Shown piece after piece: positions 1 through 10,795 of a stretch of DNA of 64,000 bases (position 1 is its first letter; each line of letters opens with the position of its first letter). The notes below the pieces were generated by a model. The model worked only from the letters and a program-made list of their open reading frames with translations. It was not told where the DNA came from and did no database searches. This DNA comes from Notospermus geniculatus (lineage: Eukaryota; Nemertea; Pilidiophora; Heteronemertea; Lineidae): NCBI GenBank assembly GCA_002633025.1, contig NMRB01000165.1, positions 98,773 to 162,772 of the forward strand, read 5' to 3'. The position numbers were made by a program, and so were the translations under genes.

Positions 1-214
1 CTCTCCCATTTCTTCCACTTGATATATCTTTTGTCATGTCTGAGTACACTAACAGTTTTAGGCTTGGTAGATTTTATCACATCGATTATCAGCTGTTGTA
101 AAAAAGGATGTATTGGAAGGAGAAGCAAACTGGGGGAGGATTCCTAATGTTTAGTTCGAGAGGGACAGATATGGCAGATAACTTGGGCATTTGTTGACCA
201 AATGAGATCCACTA

Positions 215-445
215 TACAGAGCTTGTGCAGATGACATCATCATGGAAAAATCCGCCATCTTGACGGTCATATTGACGTCAAGCAATGTTGGCGACCCACG
301 TGGTGCAGTTTGTCGTCAGCGCAATTGGAGTGTGTGCGTCTTCAACCATGATGCGGTCTACACGTGGCGCACTTTGTCATCGATGTCAGCATGGTGGACC
401 GCCTGTCAAAAGTGACGTCATAATGAGCCACTGCACAAGCTCTAT
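215..445. mobile_element. MITE with TGACGTCA boxes, TA target
   Basis: Inverted ends AGAGCTTGTGCA (left) and TGCACAAGCTCT (right) enclose 231 bp with TGACGT-type words just inside each end, flanked by TA on both sides. The layout resembles the elements at 19360-19565 and 44005-44217. No coding capacity. Confidence 0.6.
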
Positions 446-1263
446 TAGTGTGTGATGGGCATCTCTGAATCCTCCAACAATATTCGGATATTCCAGTTGA
501 TCTACTTACATGTATACCGGTAGTGTGTTCTATTCTACTTGATAACCATCATTCATACAATTTTGCAAATTCACCCTCTTTACTACCGGTATATCAGCTA
601 CACTGTAGAAGAAAGAGCTGGTAGAGTTGGTCATCAGTACTGGAGTCTGCTCTGAGGTGGCCGGGACAGAAGGTGTTCTATCATTCATCATTGATCCAGT
701 GTTTGTCCAATGCTCTGCTTGGAGAACTAGGATAAATAAACTCCTATAATATATAGGAAACATAAAATATTGTGAATGCCTTCCAGATATTTGATTACAT
801 GAATGTCAGTTTACATTGAGTGGTGGAAACTACTCACAGTCACCCAGCATGCATGTGGAGGTCCAGAGTAGGATCAATGGGACAGCATAATTATTGCCCA
901 TCTTTGGGCATCTGCCAAGTCTAGTGCCAGCTGATGAACTATTCACAGTACTCTGATACAGTTTCATTTGCTCAGCGATGGCTTTTGCATTATCATGTTT
1001 CTAATCCTGATCTTGAGCTCTACTACTTTTGGTATCAGGGAGAATTGGTGAAAAAAATACAGGCTGTTTGTATGGCAGTATGATTTGGTTTAACTCTCTT
1101 CATTGCCATCTCGTGTACATGTAACATGATGCCTGGTCTGGACTGGGTTACAATTGTGGCTGATTCATTGAAAATGAAGAAAAAAGTGTTCTGCATCACA
1201 ACAGTCTGACATCAATCCAGTGTGTAACATTTCTTCATTGATCGAAAGCCAGTGTGCTGTTTT
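446..1263. other. No gene recognised
   Basis: A 77-codon open frame on the minus strand (530-763) has reasonable codon use but no recognisable domain and no convincing exon borders. The rest shows nothing. Confidence 0.5.
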
Positions 1264-1848
1264 CTATGGCGCGTATTTCCCGCAAAAACCTAAAAAGAAT
1301 TATATGCTACGTACATAGGTAGGCCTAGGCTTGTATCTAGGACTACCGGTACTTTAACATCCGACGTTGCTACTGTGGCGGTGTATATACGCTCTATAGG
1401 CCTACACTGGCCACGATGATGCAACGACCGTGCTGATAACATAAGAGGCGTGCTCACAAGGAGCTTACATATATTTCCGTCAGATGTCAGCACCCATTCT
1501 GAGTGCTGCTGCCATCTGTCGAGAACATATGTAAGCTCCTTGTGAGCACGCCTCTTATGTTATCAGCACGGTCATTGCATCATCGAGGCCAGTGTTTTGA
1601 GCGTATATACACCGCTACAGTAGCAATCAGAATGGGTGCTGACATCTGTCGGGAATACAAGTAAGCTCCTTGTGAGCACGCCTCTGATGTTATCAGCACG
1701 GTCGTTGCATCATCGTGGCCAGTGTTTTGAGCGTATATACACAGCTAGTAGCAACGCCGGGTGTTAAAATACCCGTAGTTTAGATACAAGCCTACGTATA
1801 CATAGAATATAAGTCGTTTTAGGTTTTTGCGGGAAATACGCGCCATAG
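1264..1848. mobile_element. Foldback/MITE element inserted in the minisatellite
   Basis: Ends CTATGGCGCGTATTTCCCGC and its reverse complement bound 585 bp. The long arms pair over most of their length (around 1264-1500 with 1622-1848), and part of the right arm is present a second time at about 1506-1620. TTTT stands at both sides, and joining the flanks restores the minisatellite word gctgttttcaatg, so the element entered the first repeat unit with a 4-bp duplication. Confidence 0.75.
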
Positions 1849-2906
1849 TTTTCAATGTCTGACATGTGGTTACTAAATAAAAAGTGTACCTCTTCTGGGC
1901 CATGATGCTGAAGATGCTGTTTTCAATGTCTGACATGTGGTTACTAAAGAAACAGTTTACCTCTTCTGGGCCATGATGCTGAAGATGCTGTTTTCAATGT
2001 CTGACATGTGGTTACTAAATAAACAGTTTACTTCTTCTGGGCCATGATGCTGAAGATGCTGTTTTCAATGTCTGACATGTGGTTACTAAATAAACAGTTT
2101 ACTTCTTCTGGGCCATGATGCTGAAGATGCTGTTTTCAATGTCTGACATGTGGTTACTAAATAAACAGTTTACTTCTTCTGGGCCATGATGCTGAAGATG
2201 CTGTTTTCAATGTCTGACATGTGGTTACTAAATAAACAGTTTACTTCTTCTGGGCCATGATGCTGAAGATGCTGTTTTCAATGTCTGACATGTGGTTACT
2301 AAATAAACAGTTTACTTCTTCTGGGCCATGATGCTGAAGATGCTGTTTTCAATGTCTGACATGTGGTTACTAAATAAACAGTTTACTTCTTCTGGGCCAT
2401 GATGCTGAAGATGCTGTTTTCAATGTCTGACATGTGGTTACTAAATAAACAGTTTACTTCTTCTGGGCCATGATGCTGAAGATGCTGTTTTCAATGTCTG
2501 ACATGTGGTTACTAAATAAACAGTTTACTTCTTCTGGGCCATGATGCTGAAGATGCTGTTTTCAATGTCTGACATGTGGTTACTAAATAAACAGTTTACT
2601 TCTTCTGGGCCATGATGCTGAAGATGCTGTTTTCAATGTCTGACATGTGGTTACTAAATAAACAGTTTACCTCTTCTGGGCCATGATGCTGAAGATGCTG
2701 TTTCCAATGTCTGACATGTGGTTACTAAATAAACAGTTTACCTCTTCTGGGCCATGATGCTGAAGATGCTGTTTTCAATGTCTGACTTGTGGTTACTAAA
2801 TATACAGTTTACTTCTTCTGGGCCATGATGCTGAAGATGCTGTTTCCAATGTCTGACATGTGGTTACTAAATAAACAGTTTACCTCTTCTGGGCCATGAT
2901 GCTGAC
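1849..2906. repeat. 71-bp minisatellite, about 15 units
   Basis: A unit starting ttttcaatgtctgacatgtg and ending at gatgctg repeats every 71 bp. The middle units (about 2062-2640) look identical; the outer ones carry a few substitutions (for example cttcttctgg against cctcttctgg, ttttcaatg against tttccaatg). As 71 is not a multiple of 3, no continuous frame passes through it. Confidence 0.95.
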
Positions 2907-3470
2907 GTTGAAGACAAATAAAACTGTGAAAAGGTTCATGTTTTCCTTCCCTTCTTTAAGGAAGGCCTTTAACAGTTCTGTAACTGTCTCAATGAACAGG
3001 ATATCTTTTTCATTGGAGAGTTGTGTGGCCAAATGAATGGGCTGATTTCAAGATTCATCTGGATTTAGAAGAATTAAAAATGTCATTCTCGTCACATCAC
3101 ACATTTTGGTCCCAAATGCCAATTCTTCCTGTGTTCAGCAAATACAAGAAAAACATGAAATCTTTCTGGCTGCAAATTGTGATCAGATCGTACAAATAAT
3201 CCTTTGGCGTCACATCATTATCGTTGGGCAAGCTTGAAATTACACAATTTGCCACATGATATCACAGAGCAGTGTATCCCCACCAGCAATGGTCAGTGTC
3301 GATAAATATTGATATTGTGGGCTATAGACAGATTAGGTGAAGATGAATGCTTGGCTGTGCAAATGGAATCCTCATAAGAACAACTCCATCTCAATGCAGG
3401 TAGAATTTTTCTTTCTGGCCAAAGACCACCGGCAGCCAACTTCCGTCATGGCATAATGCATTTAATGTCG
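2907..3470. other. No gene recognised
   Basis: Unique-looking AT-rich sequence with no long frame, RNA gene or clear repeat. Confidence 0.5.
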
Positions 3471-4192
3471 TCATTCTGGCATTTTTCTAGAGATCTTGTT
3501 TCTGTTTTTTAGGTAAATTACATGACGTTGCAGGTCTTCTAATAGCAGAATGTGCCTCTTACAGATGTAATGCCAGTATTGCAGTTACCAAGTCATGTTT
3601 TGGTTTGTGGTGCGGCTTGCTACATAGTGACACAAGCTTGATTTAGGAGCCCGGTGGTGTAGTGGTTCGGGTCTCCAACTAGTGGTCAGGGGGTCCCAGG
3701 TTCGAATCCCACTGGGCGTGATACTTTGGGCAAGTCTCTTTGCCTCACTGGCCTCTCTCCACCCAGGGGTATAAATGGGTACCAGTTGGAAATGCTCAAT
3801 TGTAGCGCTGAATGGGCAGCTCATCTGAGTTCTACTGAAGGTTTCAGGATAGACCCGGGGGTAAAGTGTAAAGTCGGATGATAACCTCAACCGTAGTTGA
3901 TATCAGACTATAAACCCAAAACTTTAACTTTAATTTTTAGCCAATATGATAAATGTACTGTAGTTGTAGGGCATCTTTCAAGCATCCTCCCCTACAGGGG
4001 TTTTTGCCTTTCTTCTCATATCCGTTCACGTTTTGTGAGCCCTGCTGTGGGAGGATGTCTTTCAAGGTGTCTGCTACGAGAAATTCCTTGTGGAATGGCT
4101 TGTGATGGTGAATTGCCCTCCACCACAATGATACTGAAAGGATGTTTGGAATTCTCCCTTCCTCAAAGTGCTTACTTTGGTCTCCATCTGAA
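3471..4192. repeat. Local duplication A, copy 1
   Basis: From tcattctggcatttttctag to tctccatctga this block recurs at 4359-5372 in the same orientation with few differences. It contains a SINE (3646-3937). Copy 2 additionally holds a LINE tail, so the duplication or haplotype split predates that insertion. Confidence 0.85.
3646..3937 (+). mobile_element. tRNA-derived SINE, copy 1
   Basis: A tRNA-like head holds an A box (tggtgtagtgg) and a B box (ggttcgaatcc). It is followed by ctttgggcaagtctctttgc and a ccacccaggggtataaatgg region typical of metazoan tRNA-SINE bodies, ending in a T/A-rich tail. The head does not fold as a functional tRNA gene as far as I can see. Confidence 0.75.
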
Positions 4193-4478
4193 ATCCAATA
4201 TGGCCGCCAGGTGGCATAACCCAAAAATCATCAAAGTCTTTTCTGGGAATGACTTGACCCAGATTGCTCATAACTGATATGTACATGTACCCTCTGTCAT
4301 TAGACTATTATGTCCAACCCAGTGAGCACATGGTCCATGGACCATTTCATTAATATTGTCATTCTGGCATTTTCTAGAGATCTTGTTCCTGTTTTTAAGG
4401 TAAATTACATGACGTTGCAGGTCTTCTAACAGCAGAATGTGCCTCATACAGATGTAGTATTGCAGTTACCAAGTCACG

Positions 4479-4760
4479 TTCGGCTGACCAGCGCCTCCTG
4501 TCTGTTCCAAGAACAAAAACAAAGAGGTTCGGTGACAGGTCTTTCAGACAGGTGGCGCCTGGTCTGTGGAACGCTCTGCCTTGCGACGTCAGGATGGCCG
4601 AGTCAGTGACTTCTTTTAAAAGGCTTCTTAAAACATATTTTTTTGCACAATGTTTTAACGAAATTGTTTAATTCCTTTCTTCTATATGTAATTAAATGTT
4701 TTAATGTTTTATGTAAAGCGCCTTAGAGCCTTTAGGAATAAGGCGCTATATAAATGTTGT

Positions 4761-4790
<30 letters not shown>
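4479..4790 (+). mobile_element. 5'-truncated non-LTR retrotransposon (CR1/L2-like) tail
   Basis: Frame 4486-4671 encodes 61 residues ending in TAA. It contains KRFGDRSF, APGLWNALP and SFKRLLKTYFF, the usual C-terminus after the reverse transcriptase of CR1/L2-type LINEs. It is followed by the typical tail words aagcgccttagagc and ggcgctatataaat and an (ATA)n run. All upstream coding sequence is absent. The frame is intact, so the insertion is fairly young. Its landing site is the aagtca word of duplication A. Confidence 0.9.
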
Positions 4791-4791
<1 letters not shown>

Positions 4792-4844
4792 TTTGGTGTG
4801 TGGTGCGGCTTGCTACATGTACATAGTGACACAAGCTTGATTTA

Positions 4845-5124
4845 GGAGCCCGGTGGTGTAGTGTAGTGGTCAGGGGGGGTCCCAGGTTCGAATCCCACTG
4901 GGCGTGAGACTTTGGGCAAGTCTCTTTGCCTCACTGGCCTCTCTCCACCCAGGAGTATAAATGGGTACCAGTCGGAAATGCTCAATTGTAGCGCTGAATG
5001 GGCAGCTCATCTGAGTTCTACTGAAGGTTTCAGGATAGACCCGGGGGTAAAGTGTAAAGTCGGATGATAACCTCAACCGTAGTTGATATCAGACTATAAA
5101 CCCAAAACTTTAACTTTAATTTTT
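4845..5124 (+). mobile_element. tRNA-derived SINE, copy 2
   Basis: Same family as 3646-3937; about 20 bases of the head between A and B boxes are missing (gtggtgtagtgtagtggtca). Confidence 0.7.
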
Positions 5125-5372
5125 AGCCAATATGATAAATGTACTGTAGGGCATCTTTCAAGCATCCTCCCCTACAGCGGTTTTTGCCTTTCTTCTCATA
5201 TCCGTTCACGTTTTGTGAGCCCTGCTGTGGGAGGATGTCTTTCAAGGTGTCTGCTACGAGAAATTCCTTGTGGAATGACTTTGTGATGGTGAATTGCCCT
5301 CCACCACAATGATACTGAAAGGATGTTTGGAATTCTCCCTTCCTCAAAGTGCTTACTTTGGTCTCCATCTGA

Positions 5373-5804
5373 GCATTCATTCAATGGGCCTCAACCTTGG
5401 AAGCATGATGACAAACATGTGACAACCTTTGGATTCCGACAACACCCACTCAACCGCATCACCATCCTATTACATTTTCATAAATTGCTTGTTTGTGATG
5501 AAAGCAGGCATGGTTCACCGTTGAGGGTCGGCTTCTTTTGTTGCCTATTACGCATTGCTCGAGATCACTGTCGAAGATACATGTAAGTAATTAGGGCAAT
5601 TGAATCTGATGATGAACTGGGGTTTGCTGCTGATGAGATCAAAGCGGTTTTGTGGAGAGACCTCGGTGGGTTCAGAAATTGGATGGGAAGGTAATATTGT
5701 ATGGTAAGGTTTTCATGGAAGATGTCAATAGAGTTGTGTGATATTCAGCATACCGGTATACCATTCAGTGAATCCCATGCAGAAATGAGCACCTGACTTA
5801 GTGA
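5373..5804. other. No gene recognised
   Basis: Only short open frames; nothing recognisable. Confidence 0.5.
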
Positions 5805-5945
5805 AGATGGGGATTTGGCCTAGTGGTTAAGGCGTGCTGCCCCTTAGTGCTGTGATTGATTGATGCCTTATGCGAGGGTCCGTGGGTTCGAGTCCGGCAG
5901 GAAGCTATGTCTCTCACCTTAGAAACCTGTTATTATTTCATGACA
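5805..5945 (+). mobile_element. Second tRNA-derived SINE family
   Basis: Head ggggatttggcctagtggtt with A box (tggcctagtgg) and B box (ggttcgagtcc), then gcaggaagc and ctcaccttagaaacc. A related copy lies on the minus strand at 9690-9827. The stretch between the boxes is too long and unpaired for a normal tRNA. Confidence 0.7.
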
Positions 5946-6117
5946 AATGAACAGTGCCTGTCATTGGTGTCCAAGCTGTAAGAGAGTCCAAAATCCCTCC
6001 ATGCCCCAAATGGTTCTGTACAAGTGTCTTCCAATTTCTCTTTTCAGGAAATATCTCAGAACGCGTTATAATGTGGAAAGAGACTTTTCTATTGAGGTGA
6101 GTAATGTCCAATAGCTT

Positions 6118-6911
6118 GCTTATTTGCCTGTGAGTGAGGATGACATCGCCTGAAGGATTCATTTGTCGCTTGGCAAAGTGTGTTGATGCTGAAGGGCCAG
6201 ACAGGCATCCAATTTCTTTTTATTACTTTCTAAAGTGGGTAAGCCAGAAAAAACCATGCTCCAGAGCATCATTTTCCCATTCCATTACCAAGAAGCTTTG
6301 AAAAGTAGGTATTGGGAGGACAATTTCAAGTGATTGTCAATGTCTTTTCTTTAGTGTTGCATGATGCTAGTGGGTGGTATTAGTATGAGTCAATTTAGGC
6401 AGACGGTCAAAGAAAACAGGCCTAATCCTTGGAAAAAACAATTGTCTTCTTTGTCTTTTTCCAAGCTTTTTCTGTCTCCTTTTCCTACATGTAGCTTATC
6501 ATAAGCCAGAGTAAGACAATTAGGCAGTAAAAGCTTGGTCTCTGTTATCCAGCTGCATTACCAGAAATTCCAAGGAAATCCAAGCTCTTGCTTCTTGAAA
6601 TAAGCCTGGCCCTGTCTTGTGATGTCTCCGTACAAGTTACCATTTATAATATACATGTATCTGTCTTTTTTCATCTCACCAAATATGAGTTGTCCTTCCC
6701 TGATTATATTACATTCAGAGCAACCAGATATACACTTGGCAATACATCATCATGACTGTATGTACACAGTCTGTGCATAAAATTCAGCCCCGAAGTCACT
6801 CCGCAGTTCGTGCCATATAGCTTAGTCTCCTTTGAAGTTTGAAACTAGGAGTTAATACCGAACGGCGATGTTGCAGAAGTGCTGTCCCTAAAGCCATGTA
6901 CTCCTGCGTAT
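6118..6911. repeat. Local duplication B, copy 1
   Basis: Starts gcttatttgcctgtgagtga and ends near tactcctgcgtat. It recurs at 7967-8870 with small indels. It keeps the empty site gaaactaggagtt, which is occupied by a MITE in copy 2. Confidence 0.9.
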
Positions 6912-7282
6912 GGTAATGTGGTATGTGTTTGTTCTTAATCTAGTCTCTTCTATCATCCACCACTTGCATTTAAAGCAGCCATTTTCAAAGGACATTTTTA
7001 AAGCAGTTGGAACTTTTCAATGGATTCCCACCTAATCCATGCTTTGATCCATCATATCTACCTCCTGCGGAAGTTTTTGATTTTTCTTTGTTCTGATTCT
7101 ATGGCATTTGGCATCAAGTTGCCTATTGTCATGTTCACCTGATGGTTGCGCCGTGATTGCTTTCCAAAGAACCCATTGTCAAAGCACTTCTGACTTTTAC
7201 CAGTCTTCAAAGCATTTTTGGTTTTCCCCTCTAATGCAGCATACTGATAATAGAAGCGAACAGGTCCTTTTTATTTCCTTTT

Positions 7283-7480
7283 TGTGACCTGTGACAGCAA
7301 AATCAGTCGGAATGCGCCCAAAAGACCCATCATTGTCCAAGGTGACACCAACAGTTTGTTGATTTCAGGATTGTCTGCCCATTGTGAAATTTGACTTCGT
7401 CCATTTCTGTTGTTTGGTGTCATCTTGGGTCTTCTTTCCGGCGTATTCCGACTCATTTTGCTGTTGTGTCACGGGTCACA
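7283..7480. mobile_element. MITE, TGTGACC ends, copy 1
   Basis: Ends TGTGACC and GGTCACA with paired subterminal sequence (agtcggaatg and cattccgact region), 198 bp. It shares most of its interior with 50134-50334. Open frames in it recur in both copies only because the element is repeated. Confidence 0.75.
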
Positions 7481-7966
7481 TTTATTGGTGGACTTTTGTG
7501 CAACGTTCTTGCTGGAAAAACAATTTGAAAGCCCGAGGAAACTGGAAGATAAAGCGTTAATTGCCTCAAAAGGCGAACAACAGGTAAAAACTCCATCAGC
7601 AAGGTTCTTCATTCAAAAACTTCTCCTACAACTTTACTATGAAAAGCTCTGAATACTTCATATTTCCTGCAGACATATTGATCGGTATGAGCTTTCATCC
7701 CTTGGGGTTCTATCGCTAATGGAAGAGAAAAGACCTTACACTGATAATAGGCAATAACAAGATTATCCTACACTTACCAGATGTACGGAGCAGAAGAGAT
7801 TTCGTGAACTACTCCTGTTGATGTACGCTCGATGTGATTTTAAAAGAACTTCCTCAGTATCTATTAAATTATATTTTGAAAACATGCACTCTTCAAAAAA
7901 AGGGCACCCTAAGCAAAAGGGCGGGTGTCCGGACACCCTGGACACCCCCCCTAGATCCGCCCCTGG
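7481..7966. other. Spacer; end of a GGATCC-type repeat at its right edge
   Basis: The last ~70 bases (gtccggacaccctggacacc, then ctagatccgcccctgg) are the terminus of the repeat family also seen near 11020, 15594, 36577 and 41581. No gene seen. Confidence 0.5.
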
Positions 7967-8870
7967 CTTATTTGCCTGTGAGTGAGGATGACATCGCCTG
8001 AAGGATTCATTTGTAGCTCGGCAAAGTGTGTTGATGCTGAAGGGCCAGACAGGCATCCAATTTCTTATTATTTACTTTCTAAAGTGGGTAAGCAAGAAAA
8101 AAACATGCTAGAGCATCATTTTCCCAATCCATTACCAAGGAGCTTTGAAAAGTAGGTATTGGGAGGACAATTTCAAGTGATTGTCAATGTCTTTTCTTTA
8201 GTGTTGCATGATGCTAGTGGGTGGTATTAGTATGAGTCAATTTAGGCAGACGGTCACAGAAAACAGGCCTAATCCTTGGAAAAAACAATTGTCTTCTTTG
8301 TCTTTTTCGAAGCTTTTTCTGTCTCCTTTTCCTACATGTAGCTTATCATAAGCCAGAGTAAGACAATTAGGCAGTAAAAGCTTGGTCTCTGTTATCCAGC
8401 TGCATTACCAGAAATTCCAAGGAAATCCAAGCTCTTGCTTCTTGAAATAAGCCTGGCCCTGTCTTGTGATGTCTCCGTACAGTTACCATTTATAATATAT
8501 CTGTCTTTTTTCATCTCACCAAAAATGAGTTGTCCTTCCCTGATTATATTACATTCAGAGCAACCAGATATACACTTGGCAATACATCATCGTGACTGTA
8601 TGCACAGTCTGTGCATAAAATTCAGCCCCGAAGTCACTCCGCAGTTCGTGCCATATAGCTTAGTCTCCTTTGAAGTTTGAAACTAGGGCCCGTATTCTAG
8701 AAGCCTCCTTAACTCTAAGGTCCACTTTAAGCTTTTGTGTTCTGCCCTGAAAACAATAGCTGAAGGTAAACCTTAGACATAAGGACGCTTCTAGAATACG
8801 GCCCTAGGAGTTAATACCAAACGGCGATGTTGCAGAAGTGCTGTCCCTAAAGCCATGTACTCCTGCATAT
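7967..8870. repeat. Local duplication B, copy 2
   Basis: Second copy of 6118-6911, 904 bp because of the MITE at 8687-8803. Confidence 0.9.
8687..8803. mobile_element. MITE with CTAG target duplication and known empty site
   Basis: Ends GGCCCGTATTCTAGAAGC and GCTTCTAGAATACGGCC, 117 bp. Flanked by CTAG on both sides; the sister duplication copy at 6842-6856 shows the empty site with a single CTAG. No coding capacity. Confidence 0.88.
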
Positions 8871-8887
8871 CAGTTCGGGAAAACACA

Positions 8888-8961
8888 GAATTCGGATATG
8901 TATCCAAATTCGGATATGGGTATCTGAATTTGAATACCCATATCCAAATTCAGATACCCCT
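8888..8961. repeat. Short palindromic repeat of ATTCGGATATG words
   Basis: Four related words (attcggatatgtatccaa, attcggatatgggtatctg and inverted forms) form a hairpin of about 20 bp stem around 8905-8950. The remaining 8962-9420 shows no gene. Confidence 0.6.
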
Positions 8962-9575
8962 AAATCTTGAGTAAAGGGCTTAACTGAAGCCAGTGAAGGA
9001 CACCCCAACTGCCCACCCAGGGCTACCACCTCTGTGAACAGCTTCACTTCGCAACTGCTTGGCTTCCATTTCTGAAGTAGACCCAAGACCTTGGACCCCA
9101 TCATTTGCACACAAGTAGAAAGTACTGAGTTCTTCAGTGCAAAATAATGTACACATTTGATGCACAGTGAAATGTACATGGATCGGATATAATTGCTGCT
9201 AACAGGCAAACGCTTCGGAAAGGGATTGTTTCTGATGGCTGTTTCTGACAGAGTGAGTGCCTTGATGAATATTTTAATCATGAAAGCTCTTCAGTATATG
9301 AAAACCCACAGTCAGTATGACATTTGGATTTTGACTGTGTCTTCAAGTTTCTATCAGAGGTCTATCCATGGTTTTTGCTACACCCAGAACTGCGGAGGGA
9401 TTGGTGTCTTCTTTCGCTGAGTTCCAGACGGCCATGTAGAATTAGCGGAATCAGCAGATCTGGCGGATTTAGCGGATTCTGTATAAAATTGAATAAAATT
9501 CAATGATGAATGGAAACTAATTAAGTAATATAATTTTTCATGTGTCCCACAGATTATAAAGGACCGCAAAAATAC

Positions 9576-9675
9576 CTTTTACAGTCGGTAATCCAAATAG
9601 GGCAACAAACATGGTCCGCAGGAATAGTTTGGCCAGTTGCCATTCGCGACGCTGTTGCTGCTTTTCCTTTATAAC
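9576..9675 (-). pseudogene. Exon-like open segment inside the Mutator-like element
   Basis: On the minus strand, acceptor ttctgcacag precedes 100 bp that are fully open and end at donor gtattttt. It encodes 33 residues: a basic start (KEKQQQRREWQ), then a hydrophobic stretch (LFLRTMFVALFGLP) and TVK. The composition is like one edge of a membrane protein or a helix packing into one. I do not recognise the family. It is enclosed by the element's inverted repeats and begins about 15 bases from a SINE, so it is more likely a captured exon than part of a gene at this place; it could also be chance. Confidence 0.35.
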
Positions 9676-9689
9676 CTGTGCAGAATATG

Positions 9690-9827
9690 AAATAAAAATC
9701 GGGTTTCTAAGGTGAAAGACATTGCTTCCTACCAGGATCGAACCCACGAACCCTCGCATATGGCATCAATCGCCAGCACTCAGGGGCACACGCCTTAAAC
9801 CACTAGGCCAAATCCCCATCTTCTAAA
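9690..9827 (-). mobile_element. tRNA-derived SINE (second family), minus strand
   Basis: Reverse complement matches 5805-5945: ggggatttggcctagtggtt head, B box ggttcgatcct, then ggaagcaatgtctttcacct. It lies within the Mutator-like element. Confidence 0.7.
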
Positions 9828-10614
9828 AAAGATGGTTCAATGGCCCGTGTTTAAACGAGGCGTCCACAAGTACCCTGCGAGTAGCCCAAACAATCTCCGA
9901 ACCCAAACAGTTTTATGTTATACAAGGGTCACAAATAAAGGAGATACAGCATATAGAACACTTGCAGCATATAGAACACTTGAAAAATTATATTACCTAA
10001 TTAATTTCTATCTATTATCAAATTTTATACAGAATCCGCTAAATCTGCCAGATCTGCTGATTCCGCTAATTCTACATGGCCGTTCCAGACCCGTGGCTAA
10101 ATGTTACATCTCACTGTCCAGACCATCATTATGGATAATTGAAGGGATGTACTAGAGGGGGTGGACTACAATAACCACCTGTCAGCTGCAGGCTGTATTG
10201 ATTACTGCCTGATGAGATGGCCTGATAGGTTCTGAGCAAAGCCAGGCAAATATAACACATCGCTGACATGTGTCAGTTTTTTCCAAATAGTTGCAATGCT
10301 TTTCTCTCCAAGTTCAGAGTGACCTTTGGCAGTGACAGGCGAGCATGATGCCCCAACAAACAAAAAAGGGATCTGATTACAAATGTCATGATTTCAAAAT
10401 GCCCTTGTAACTGTCTAGAACATGGTAAATGTCTGCTAGGCATAAAATATGGTAAAAAAGAACAACTTGTCATTTACTCTCATTTCCACCCCCAGGTCAC
10501 GCCATGCCTGCCATCTAGATTCTTTTCTTCAATGTCTGGTGAAAGAGAGGCAGAAACTTTAACCCTTGTATTAACAGCAGAAATCAAACCCTTGACCTGC
10601 AGAGACCAGAGTAA

Positions 10615-10795
10615 AGGCCTGTTTCCACTAGACCGGTTTCCCACATTGCGTTTTGCGATTTCACAGGGTTTTGGATAATCCTTCGATGGTTTAACAATAC
10701 ATGGCACTTTATTGTCCCAATGCCTGTGAAAACCGCCCCGGCGCTGCAAAACCGCTGCGGAAACCGGTCTAGTGGAAACAGGCCTTAACAGCACA
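10615..10795. mobile_element. MITE, AGGCCTGTTTCC ends, TAA target
   Basis: Inverted ends AGGCCTGTTTCCACTAGACC match for about 27 bp; TAA lies on both sides. The 181-bp length and 3-bp TWA-type duplication suggest a PIF/Harbinger-type non-autonomous element (inference). Confidence 0.8.

Larger units (their letters stand above)
4359..5372. repeat. Local duplication A, copy 2
   Basis: Second copy of the 3471-4192 block, interrupted by the LINE 3' end at 4479-4790. The SINE inside it has a shortened tRNA head. Confidence 0.85.
9430..10081. mobile_element. Mutator-like (Pack-MULE-like) element with 9-bp target duplication
   Basis: A perfect 9-bp direct repeat GTTCCAGAC lies at 9421-9429 and 10082-10090. 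Inside it are terminal inverted repeats starting GGCCATGTAGAATTAGCGGA. They match almost perfectly for about 58 bp and remain alignable to about 108 bp. A 9-bp duplication with long inverted ends is the signature of the Mutator superfamily. There is no transposase. The 440-bp interior holds a SINE (9690-9827, minus) and an exon-like frame on the minus strand (9576-9675). Confidence 0.8.

Noticed and set aside
530-763. 77-codon minus-strand frame with Ser/Thr-rich protein-like composition
   Set aside because: No recognisable domain and no convincing acceptor and donor pair; length within chance.
3646-3720. Possible tRNA gene
   Set aside because: A and B boxes are present, but it is the head of a SINE with a long non-tRNA body and a second copy nearby.
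5805-5900. Possible tRNA gene
   Set aside because: Overlong spacing between the boxes and a SINE body shared with 9690-9827.
8847-9281. 144-codon minus-strand frame
   Set aside because: Partly made of the end of duplication B and the palindromic ATTCGGATATG words; no domain seen.
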